Shown piece by piece: positions 34,849-41,771 of a stretch of 64,000 nucleotides of DNA (position 1 is its first letter; each line of letters begins with the position of its first letter). The notes under the pieces are model-generated. The model was not told the DNA's origin. It searched no databases and saw only the letters and a program-made list of their open reading frames with translations. Source of the stretch: CANJBX01 sp035556735. Lineage in GTDB: Bacteria > Pseudomonadota > Alphaproteobacteria > Rhizobiales > Xanthobacteraceae. Made by a program: the position numbers and the translations under genes. The DNA lies in NCBI GenBank assembly GCA_035556735.1, contig DATMFF010000001.1:124001-188000 (forward strand). Direction: 5' to 3'.

Positions 34849-35353
34849 AGGCGCTCTGCTGCTGGCCTTCATCACCGTCCAGCGCGCCGGTGAGTTGCTG
34901 CTCGCGCGCCGGAACACGCGGGCGCAGGTCGCCCGGGGCGGAGTCGAGTTCGGCGCGAGCCATTATCCACTGATCGTCGCCCTGCACGTGGCGTGGCTGA
35001 CCGGCCTGTGGTGGTCTGGCTGGCGCCAGCCGGTCGACCCGATTTGGCTGGCGGTGTTCGTCGCACTGCAGGCGGCACGCGCCTGGGTGATCCTGAGCCT
35101 CGGCAGGCACTGGACGACGCGCATCATCGTGGTGCCTGGCGCCGCACCGGTCGCGCGCGGGCCCTATCGTCTGCTGCGGCATCCCAATTACCTCGTGGTC
35201 GCGCTCGAGATGCCGGCGGTGCCGCTCGCACTGGGTCTGCCGCGCTTTGCCCTGCTGTTCTTCCTTTTGAACCTTGCCGTGCTCGTCGTCCGCATCCGCT
35301 GCGAGAACGCCGCCCTGGCCGGCGCTGGCCGGCCCCTGCAGCCCGCCGGTTAA
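34838..35353 (+). CDS. Isoprenylcysteine carboxyl methyltransferase-family protein
   Basis: The product has 171 residues with four or five membrane helices. The ICMT/PEMT signature is ARGPYRLLRHPNYLVVALE, with a C-terminal Arg/Glu segment VRIRCENAAL that contacts S-adenosylmethionine in the family. The gene starts inside the end of the polyketide synthase gene, so both are made together. In SrsB-like systems this enzyme O-methylates the alkylresorcinol. That role fits here but is inferred. Confidence 0.87.
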   Translation: MPPEGALLLAFITVQRAGELLLARRNTRAQVARGGVEFGASHYPLIVALHVAWLTGLWWSGWRQPVDPIWLAVFVALQAARAWVILSLGRHWTTRIIVVPGAAPVARGPYRLLRHPNYLVVALEMPAVPLALGLPRFALLFFLLNLAVLVVRIRCENAALAGAGRPLQPAG

Positions 35354-35363
35354 CGGGCGGTTT
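35343..35363 (+). terminator. Possible weak terminator after the polyketide operon
   Basis: CCGCC and GGCGG (35343-35347 and 35356-35360) can pair around an eight-base loop, followed by only three T residues. The stem overlaps the stop codon of the methyltransferase gene. The evidence is weak. Confidence 0.3.
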
Positions 35364-35395
35364 CCACGCCTCCGTGACAAAGCTGTCGCAAAACC

Positions 35396-35424
35396 TTGCC
35401 AAGGCGCAGGGGAGACGATAGCTA
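35396..35424 (+). promoter_or_regulatory. Candidate promoter of tRNA-Arg
   Basis: TTGCCA (35396-35401) and TAGCTA (35419-35424) are separated by 17 bases. The predicted start, near 35431, coincides with the first base of a hairpin (GCCGAT...ATCGGC, 35431-35454) that ends two bases before the mature tRNA. Confidence 0.4.
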
Positions 35425-35456
35425 TCCCCTGCCGATGCACCCTTCGGTATCGGCAT

Positions 35457-35533
35457 GCGCCCGTAGCTCAGCTGGATAGAGCACCAGACTACGAATCTGG
35501 GGGTCAGAGGTTCGAATCCTTTCGGGCGCGCCA
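35457..35533 (+). tRNA. tRNA-Arg (anticodon ACG)
   Basis: The 77 bases fold as a complete tRNA. The acceptor stem GCGCCCG pairs with CGGGCGC, the D-arm is GCTCAGCTGGATAGAGC, the anticodon stem-loop is CCAGACTACGAATCTGG with anticodon ACG, the T-arm is AGAGGTTCGAATCCTTT, the discriminator is G, and CCA is encoded. ACG becomes ICG after TadA editing and reads CGU/CGC/CGA. Confidence 0.97.
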
Positions 35534-35664
35534 TCAACTTTTGGTTCCGTTCCGGACCGTCGAGCGACCGAGTCGGAACCAATCTCATATCGGCACTTGA
35601 AGTCTGGAGTCACGCCGCCAGACGTCTTAACGGGCGCTTCTCTCTAAGCAACCTAAGCAACGCA

Positions 35665-36270
35665 CTAACGGTGTGGGTGCTCTCCCCGCGCGATCATCAA
35701 GTGATGCTCTTGGTGGTGCATGCCGCGCGTCATGACTCCGATGAAGCCCAGTCCCTTCAGTTTTGCGGTGTCGTTGGCAGGTACGCGCACCTCCACAATG
35801 GAGCCGCCGTCAGTTTCCTTGGCTGTGAAATGCCAGCCGCCGACGCCGTCCATTGTCGCCGCATGAGCCGAGGTCATACGGCGGATCGAATCTCGAACTC
35901 CGCCTTCACCTACGACTATGAAGCGCATCCCGCCGTCGATCCGTTCGCTTCTGACGTGAGCAGCCAAGGTAACATTGCTCATGTCGATCAGGTGCTGGCG
36001 CAAAGCCTCGACATCAACCTTCGACCAATCAGTCTGCGGATCGGCTTCCAAAATTTGGACGATCTCCTGGATCGCGGCGAATGCCGCTTGCCCCGGCTCC
36101 GTCGCTCTTGCGTCTCGCTCGCGGTCATTCGAAGTGTCGCCATGCATCGTATGCATGTGGCTCATGGTATCATTGGACCGGCCGTCCGAATGACCGTGAT
36201 GGAGGGTTGGCTGAGGCGAGGCGACGGCCGGAAACAGTAGCAAAAGAACGATCGCAACCAAGCGGTGCAT
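35665..36270 (-). CDS. His/Met-rich periplasmic protein of unknown function
   Basis: The product has 201 residues. It has a signal peptide (about 1-20), then a His- and Met-rich segment (LHHGHSDG, MSHMHTMHGD) and a C-terminus with GMHHQEHHLMIARGEHPHR. Such clusters suggest binding of copper or another soft metal outside the cytoplasm. The middle (about 60-180) looks like a folded alpha/beta domain; I do not recognise the family. The start ATG has GAGGAGA eight bases upstream. It is divergent from a Crp/Fnr regulator whose start is only 49 bases away, with a 22-bp palindrome between or over the two starts, so shared control is likely. Confidence 0.8.
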   Translation of the reverse strand: MHRLVAIVLLLLFPAVASPQPTLHHGHSDGRSNDTMSHMHTMHGDTSNDRERDARATEPGQAAFAAIQEIVQILEADPQTDWSKVDVEALRQHLIDMSNVTLAAHVRSERIDGGMRFIVVGEGGVRDSIRRMTSAHAATMDGVGGWHFTAKETDGGSIVEVRVPANDTAKLKGLGFIGVMTRGMHHQEHHLMIARGEHPHR

Positions 36271-36315
36271 GAGCGTTTCTCCTCTGAAGCACGCTTGCCA
36301 TACGGCGCGCCTGGA

Positions 36316-36337
36316 GAACATGATCGCTATCATGTTC
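36316..36337. promoter_or_regulatory. Perfect 22-bp palindrome with FNR/FixK-like core
   Basis: GAACATGAT (36316-36324) and ATCATGTTC (36329-36337) are perfect nine-base arms around CGCT. The core TGAT-N4-ATCA equals the inner part of the FNR/FixK consensus TTGAT-N4-ATCAA. It overlaps the first in-frame start codons of the Crp/Fnr gene, and its centre is 57 bases from the start of the divergent His-rich gene. It is a strong candidate autoregulatory operator. Confidence 0.65.
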
Positions 36338-36859
36338 GAAGACTTGGAACCCTTTCTGCGCGATCTCGCTCGCCGCGAACTAACATTCGTGCCGGGAGAG
36401 ACAATCTTTCTCCAAGGCGATCCGGTCCGGTACATCTTCTTCATTAGCGCCGGCGCGGTCGAGTTGGTCCGGCATCAAGCGTCCGGCGCGCCGCTCGTCA
36501 TCCAGCGAGCGAACCCCGGCGCAATCCTGGCGGAAGCTTCCCTGGAATCGGCTTGCTACCACTGCGCCGCGTCCGCGGTTGCGAATTCCACCATTTGGGC
36601 TGTCTCCAAGAGCGATTTGCTCCGGCGCATGGCCGAGAACCCAAATCTGGCGCTGGCATTTGTCCGGCGTCTCGCGCACGAACTGCAAAATGCGCGTTTT
36701 CAGGCGGAGGTACTATCAATGAAGACGGTCGCGGCGCGCCTAGATGGATGGGTCGCGTGGCGCGGCTACCTTCCGCCTAAGGGAGAATGGGTCGGCCTCG
36801 CCGCTGAGCTCGGCGTTAGCCCGGAAGCGCTCTATCGCGAAATCGCCAAACGCAAATAG
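36320..36859 (+). CDS. Crp/Fnr-family transcriptional regulator
   Basis: The product is about 179 residues, shorter than typical Crp/Fnr (210-240). A cyclic-nucleotide-type beta-roll (about 10-115: TFVPGETIFLQGDPVRYIFF, ISAGAVELVRHQASG) joins a long dimer helix and a compact winged helix-turn-helix at the C-terminus (GEWVGLAAELGVSPEALYRE). FNR-type cluster cysteines are not arranged as in FNR; a CYHC pair sits around residue 75. The start could be ATG 36320 (GGAGA just upstream), 36332 within the palindrome, or an earlier ATG at 36269. It is divergent from the His-rich periplasmic protein. Confidence 0.85.
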   Translation: MIAIMFEDLEPFLRDLARRELTFVPGETIFLQGDPVRYIFFISAGAVELVRHQASGAPLVIQRANPGAILAEASLESACYHCAASAVANSTIWAVSKSDLLRRMAENPNLALAFVRRLAHELQNARFQAEVLSMKTVAARLDGWVAWRGYLPPKGEWVGLAAELGVSPEALYREIAKRK

Positions 36860-36933
36860 GCCAGGCGTCGGTCAAATGGCGCGACGCGACGTTGGCAGAC
36901 GGGCGACCTGTGATTTGTCTCTGACCCCACTAA

Positions 36934-37119
36934 CGAGCGACGCCCGAATCCGGCAAAATTCCGCTGGGCGCCACCGAGTTGCCTTCCGTTGGCGTCAGTC
37001 CGATCCTCACAAGCCCAGCCGGCACAACCACGAGCCCAACTGGCGCAACAATGACCGGCAGTGGCACGACCTGCGCGCCGCCCGCATCGGCGCCATCCGA
37101 GATCAATCAAATGTCATGA
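36934..37119 (+). pseudogene. Decayed partial copy of the PGIPLG-repeat secreted protein gene
   Basis: This segment is open from just after a TAA to a TGA, but has no start codon or signal peptide. Its translation (KIPLGATELPSVGVSP ... SGTTCAPPASAPSEINQMS) matches residues encoded at about 40015-40140. By hand, about 107 of 121 aligned bases agree, with one extra 21-base (seven-codon) insert. The preceding 24 bases (36931-36954) match 39581-39604 at 21 positions. The fragment therefore looks like a duplicate that lost the promoter-proximal and N-terminal coding part by deletion. Confidence 0.7.
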
Positions 37120-37125
37120 AGCCGC

Positions 37126-38460
37126 CTACGCGAGGGCGTTGACATCATTCCCGTCCTTTGCCTCACGACGCGCCCTCGTGACTTCGGCCTCCTTCAGAGC
37201 AGCTGCGTAGGGCTGCGGGAGGATGACCGAAGGGTCGGACGGATGGGGCGCTTCGCTCGTCACCACCCCGCCGACGAGCGCGGTCGTGGCAAGGTCGAAT
37301 TCGGTCTTGTCGGGCGCGGCCAGCGAGACCTGCACCCGTGTGCGATAGAACACGTAGGCCGCGAGCAGCGCCTGCGCGAGCGCGGTGAAGAGGAAGAGGC
37401 CGCGCGGTCCCGCGGTCGACATGAAGGCACCCGCGACGAGCGGGCCCATCACCGAGCCGAGACCATTGGCGAGCAGGATGGTGGCCGCGACCGAGACGAC
37501 CTCACTGGCCGAGGTCTTGTCGTAGGCATGCGCGGCAGCGAGCGAATAGCCGGGCAACGCGAGCGCGCCGAAGAGGATCCCGAACAGCAGCAGCATCGTA
37601 CCCGAAGCCTCGCTCACGTAAAGCACGACGCCGGTCGCGGCGGCGCCCACCAGAAGACCGAGCAGCACCAGGCGGCGGTCGACGCGGTCCGACAGGCGGC
37701 CAACCGGCCACTGGATGACCGCACCCGCCAGCACCGCCGTGCTCATGAACAACCCGACCTGATCGACGCTCAGCCCGCTGCCAGCAGCTGAGAGCGGTGC
37801 GAGCCCCCAGAATGCGCCGTTCGCGCTGCCGATCATGAAGCTCGCCACCAGCGCGACCGGCGCCGCGCCATAGATGTATCGGGGACGAAAGCGCACGACG
37901 GTGATTGGCGCCGGCTGCGCCGAACGCGTCAACGCCACCGGAATGGTCGCCAGCGAGATCAGCATGGCTGCGATCATGAAGTTGCCGGCCTCGGCAACGG
38001 GATAGAGCGACACCATCGCCTGACCGAGCGTGAGGGCCATGTAATTGACCACCACGTAGGACGACATCACGAGCCCCCGGGTCTCGTTCGAGGCGTGATC
38101 GTTGAGCCAGCTTTCGACGACGAGATAGAGACCCGCGAGGCAAAGCCCGGTCACCACGCGAAATCCGATCCACGCCGCAACAGCCGGCAGCAGCGGATAA
38201 GCGAGCGCGACGGCCGCCGCCACGCCGACCATTGCCGTGAACGCCCGGATGTGTCCCGCGCGCTGGATGAGGTAAGGCCCAAGCAGGCAGCCGCTGACAA
38301 AACCGACGTAATAGGCCGATCCGATGACGCCGAGGGCGAGATCGCCGAACCCTTCGGCGCTGCCGCGCAACGGCAGCAGCGTGAACTGCAGGCCGCTCCC
38401 TACCAGCAGGAACGCCAGTCCCAGCAACACCGACACGATGGGGCGCAAGCTCTTCCGCAT
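37126..38460 (-). CDS. MFS transporter (YcaD/YfkF-like)
   Basis: The product has 444 residues with twelve helices. The segment ESWLNDHASNETRGLVMSSY is typical of the YcaD-like branch of the major facilitator superfamily, whose substrates are unknown. A hydrophilic tail of about 50 residues follows the last helix. The start is the ATG giving MRKSLRPIVSVLLGL; the extra upstream codons are not supported. Its stop lies seven bases from the PGIPLG pseudogene fragment, and a long gene-free stretch precedes it. Confidence 0.88.
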   Translation of the reverse strand: MRKSLRPIVSVLLGLAFLLVGSGLQFTLLPLRGSAEGFGDLALGVIGSAYYVGFVSGCLLGPYLIQRAGHIRAFTAMVGVAAAVALAYPLLPAVAAWIGFRVVTGLCLAGLYLVVESWLNDHASNETRGLVMSSYVVVNYMALTLGQAMVSLYPVAEAGNFMIAAMLISLATIPVALTRSAQPAPITVVRFRPRYIYGAAPVALVASFMIGSANGAFWGLAPLSAAGSGLSVDQVGLFMSTAVLAGAVIQWPVGRLSDRVDRRLVLLGLLVGAAATGVVLYVSEASGTMLLLFGILFGALALPGYSLAAAHAYDKTSASEVVSVAATILLANGLGSVMGPLVAGAFMSTAGPRGLFLFTALAQALLAAYVFYRTRVQVSLAAPDKTEFDLATTALVGGVVTSEAPHPSDPSVILPQPYAAALKEAEVTRARREAKDGNDVNALA

Positions 38461-39037
38461 TCCGTCTCTTCCTGCGCTATGGAGCGCCAAATCAGCTTTG
38501 TCGGTTCGGATTGCGGCTCCCTCAAGTCCACGAAACAGCGGCGCGCGCAAACGAAACAATAATAGCGCGCGGCCGCCGCCGATCGATGGCGCGACGGTCG
38601 GCCTGCGGACGATCGCGACTGCCGCCAGTCGCGATCAGTCGTTCAGCTTGGCCGGGCCCCGGCAAGAGCGCACTGCTTGCCGATGCCGGCCGGAGCGCTG
38701 CGACCTCTTAGACCAGACCTAGTCCTGCAGCTCGAGGTGGCTCTCACGATGCGCCCCATGCCTCCTGGTCCTTGACGAACTGCGCCTGACCCACGTCCGG
38801 CGGGCGTACTGATCCACGGCTCGCCGCCGACACGCCCGAGGAACGCTTCGTCTTCGGCACCACCAGGATTCGTTGGGACGGACTTGTCGAAGCTTGAAAG
38901 TTCCCGGCAAGCGATTGCCCCCAAGCTCTGGCTCCGGAGCAAGAAGAAGTCGCGCTGCGGGACGCACGCCTCGCGAACATCAGCGTGTTCTACGCCGGAC
39001 CGAGCTTCAGAGGTTGGGTGTCCTACGCCTAGCGGCG
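38461..39037. other. 577-base gap with a possible coding remnant
   Basis: No intact gene is seen. On the plus strand around 38805-39032 one frame reads as plausible protein with a single internal TGA: a part ending EERFVFGTTRIRWDGLVEA, then ALAPEQEEVALRDARLANIS and FYAGPSFRGWVSYA before TAG. It may be the C-terminal remnant of a lost gene, but I do not recognise it. The left part (38461-38700) is upstream of the MFS gene and should contain its promoter. Confidence 0.35.
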
Positions 39038-39463
39038 TTAAGGCTGCTTGGTGAGTTCCGTGCAGGATGCGACGCGCGTGCGTGGCGACTGCATGAGATA
39101 GCAGACCTCCATCCTGTCCGGCGCCAGCATCGTGGCCACGTTATATCCGTCGTCGTCGACCATGTAGATTGATCCGCCGCGCGATATTACGGCAATGATC
39201 GGTTCTTCGCCGCGCGCCGAGGAAAACGTTCCTGAGAAGCGGCGGCCATCCTGCTGATCGACCACCAATGTGAAATCGACGCTGTTGAGCCGGGGTGTGG
39301 CCGGCGCTCCAGCGGCATGGTGATGAGGATTTCCCGCGCCAAAGATGATCGACTCGCTCTTGCCTTTCCACGTGCCGCGCAGATCGGGAACCGAAGTCTG
39401 TGCGCCGGCAGCCGTCGTTGTCGTCAGCGCGACCAGCATCACGATCCAGGCAAGCTTCGACAT
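39038..39463 (-). CDS. Small secreted protein of unknown function
   Basis: The product has 141 residues. It has a signal peptide (MSKLAWIVMLVALTTTTAAG) and a mature domain beginning with PDLRGTWKGKSESIIFG, ending with a likely disulfide pair (EVCYLMQSPRT and VASCTELT). The GTW...G start and beta-rich pattern recall lipocalin-like or avidin-like small barrels, but I cannot assign a family. GGAGG lies eight bases before the ATG. It is transcribed away from the PGIPLG-repeat gene. Confidence 0.72.
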   Translation of the reverse strand: MSKLAWIVMLVALTTTTAAGAQTSVPDLRGTWKGKSESIIFGAGNPHHHAAGAPATPRLNSVDFTLVVDQQDGRRFSGTFSSARGEEPIIAVISRGGSIYMVDDDGYNVATMLAPDRMEVCYLMQSPRTRVASCTELTKQP

Positions 39464-39797
39464 GGCTGATTCCTCCCACGCGGTTGACCACGACGCTCCG
39501 CGTTTCCGACATGTCGCGTGCGTCTGCGGGCGGGACAAGACAGGCGGGCGCCCCTGGCCTGAGGCAGACGCGTTCCGGGTTAACAAGCGACGCACGAGTC
39601 CGGCGGCAATGTCGCCGAAGTGTAATGGTAATGGACCGATCCCGCGCCAAGCGAAACGCACGCAATTGCGCAAGCGTGGGTCCGGGCCGGCAACCCGGCA
39701 CAAGACCCACATCTGCATGTGACTACCTTCATGGCCGGGCGCTGTCCTCAAGCCTGAACGCATCAGTCTTGTGCGAGAGCCTCCGAACGAGGTGCTC
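39464..39797. other. Gap between divergent secreted-protein genes
   Basis: This 334-base gap holds no supported gene. It should contain promoters for the minus-strand 141-residue protein and the plus-strand PGIPLG-repeat gene. Bases 39581-39604 are nearly repeated at 36931-36954, next to the truncated copy of the repeat gene. Confidence 0.5.
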
Positions 39798-40557
39798 ATG
39801 CGACGCCACGACCTTTCCCTCACGCGCGCCGACGCCGGTCGGACCCGCCACGGCGCCGCCACGTGGCGTACACCCGTCATCGTGCTGGTGTGCGCGATCG
39901 CACCCAGCGCACTCTTCTGCACAGCCGCCGATGCTCAAAGTCCCTCGCCGCTGCCCAGTATCGCGGCGACGTCGCCGCTCGGCATGACGCCCGGTTCGCC
40001 GGTCGGACCTGCCGGAATTCCACTGGGCTCCACCGAGTTGCCTTCCGCCGGCGTCAGTCCGTTCGTCATGAGCCCAGCCGGCGCAACGATCACCAGCAGC
40101 GGCACGACCTGCGTGCCGTCCGCATCGGCGCCATCCGCAAGCGTGGGTTCGAGCACGACCTTCGACGGCGGTGGAATGAGCACCACCGCGTCGCCGTCGC
40201 CGAACGCCACGACAGGCATGGTCACATCCGGCGGGTGCCCGGCCGGCTCAAGTCCGGTGGCTGCACCAGCAAACGCCGACGACGCCACTCACCCCGGGCG
40301 GCGTGCAACGCCCCGGAATTCCGCTGGGTTCCGTCGAGATCGGTAGCGCGGGCGTCGCGCCGAGCGTCGCAGTGCCGGCGCCTGATCCCGCGCTGGTCGG
40401 GGCGGGCTCTCCAATGCCACAGCTCGCACCAACGCCGAGCATCACCGTTCCGACGCCGGGCGCCGCCATTGCGGCACCATCCGCACCGGGCCCGTTTCAA
40501 TCGACGATCACCGGAATGCCGTGCACGGCGGGCGGACCGGCCGTGAACGGGTGTTGA
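39798..40557 (+). pseudogene. Secreted Pro/Ser/Gly-rich PGIPLG-repeat protein, frameshifted
   Basis: The 5' frame (ATG 39798 with GAGGTG upstream) gives a basic leader and signal peptide ending TAADAQ, then low-complexity Pro/Ser/Thr/Gly sequence with GIPLGSTELPSAGVSP. That frame degenerates after about 40270 into RRATPRNSAGFRRDR. The next frame over continues the same protein style (TTPLTPGGVQRPGIPLG, IGSAGVAP and so on to GMPCTAGGPAVNGC and TGA at 40557). A one- or two-base indel around 40240-40290 best explains this: a true frameshift or a sequencing error. Two 16-residue repeats PGIPLGSxE...AGVxP are shared. The function is unknown; a surface or periplasmic role beside the RND pump is only a guess. 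Confidence 0.6.
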
Positions 40558-40586
40558 ACCATGCGTGCCCGCCGAGGTGGCGCGTG

Positions 40587-41771
40587 ATGCGCGCGAAGAT
40601 CGTCCTGCCGGCGCTCGTCGTGGCGGGTGCAGCAGTGTGCATCGCCGTCGCGATGCTACCCGAGCTCGCGTCCAGAACCTCGGCGGCACCGGAGCCGGCC
40701 GCGGCCGCGCCTGTGCCTGTCGTGCCTGGCGTGGTTACACAACACGACGTTCCGATCTATCTGAGCGGCGTCGGCACGGTCATTGCCTACAACACGGTCG
40801 CCGTGCGCAGCCAGATCCAAGGCCAGATCGTCAGCATCAACTTCAACGAGGGACAGAAGGTGCACGCCGGCGACCTGCTCGCGCAGATCGATCCGCGCCC
40901 CTATCAGGCGCAGATCGACCAACTCACCGCCAATCTCGAACGGGACCAAGCTCAGCTCGACAATGCGCTCGCCAACCTCAACCGCTACGCGACGCTCGGA
41001 CAGAACGGCTGGGCCACGCCGCAGCTCATCGATACGCAAAAGGCGCAGGTGGGGCAGCTTCAAGCGGCCGTCAAGGCCGACAAGGCACTGATCGAAGCGG
41101 CCAAGGTCAACCTGAGCTACACGCGGCTGACGTCCCCGATCGACGGGGTCACGGGCATCCGCCAGATCGACGTCGGCAACATCATCAGTCCGAACAACAC
41201 GAACGGCCTCGTCGTCGTTACGCAACTCGAGCCGATCTCGCTAATCTTCACACTGCCGGAAACCGTGTTGCCGCAGATCCAGGAAGAGCAGCAGAAGACG
41301 AACGCACCGCTGCAAGTTACCGCCTATAGCCAGGACGACTCCACTAGGCTCGCCGAGGGAACCCTTTCCCTCGTCAACAACGAGATCCTGCAGACGACGG
41401 GCTCAATCCAGCTCAAGGCGACCTTTGCCAACAAATCGCACCGCCTCTGGCCTGGCGAACTCGTCAACGTGCGCCTGCTGGTCGCGACGCGCCACAACGG
41501 TCTGACGGTTCCCGCATCCGTCGTGCAGCACGGTCCGCACGGCACCTACGCCTATGTCATCAGCTCCGACGGCTCGGTGTCGATACGGCCGATCAAGGTG
41601 GCCCAGGTCCAAGACGGCCAGGCGCTGGTGGAGTCGGGCCTCGCGGCGAACGAGAAAGTCGTGGTCGATGGACAGTACAAGCTCCAGCCCGGTGTGCATG
41701 TCACGGAATTGAGCGGCGCCGCCGCCGACGAGGCCTCCGCACAAAGCGCCGAACGGGATCCGATTCCGTGA
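40587..41771 (+). CDS. RND efflux periplasmic adaptor (MdtA/AcrA-like)
   Basis: The product has 394 residues with an N-terminal membrane anchor (about 3-22). The lipoyl domain VRSQIQGQIVSINFNEGQKV, an alpha-helical hairpin (about 105-165), and beta-barrel and membrane-proximal domains follow. It links an inner-membrane RND pump to an outer-membrane channel. The ATG has GAGGTGG upstream. Its stop overlaps the pump's GTG start by three bases (GTGA). No TolC-type gene follows, so the outer channel must be encoded elsewhere. Confidence 0.93.
   Translation: MRAKIVLPALVVAGAAVCIAVAMLPELASRTSAAPEPAAAAPVPVVPGVVTQHDVPIYLSGVGTVIAYNTVAVRSQIQGQIVSINFNEGQKVHAGDLLAQIDPRPYQAQIDQLTANLERDQAQLDNALANLNRYATLGQNGWATPQLIDTQKAQVGQLQAAVKADKALIEAAKVNLSYTRLTSPIDGVTGIRQIDVGNIISPNNTNGLVVVTQLEPISLIFTLPETVLPQIQEEQQKTNAPLQVTAYSQDDSTRLAEGTLSLVNNEILQTTGSIQLKATFANKSHRLWPGELVNVRLLVATRHNGLTVPASVVQHGPHGTYAYVISSDGSVSIRPIKVAQVQDGQALVESGLAANEKVVVDGQYKLQPGVHVTELSGAAADEASAQSAERDPIP

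Noticed and set aside
35422..35613. Minus-strand frame encoding APERIRTSDPQIRSLVLYPA
   Set aside because: It is the antisense of tRNA-Arg; this peptide is a well-known false annotation in many genomes. The related frame at 35124-35588 is rejected for the same reason.
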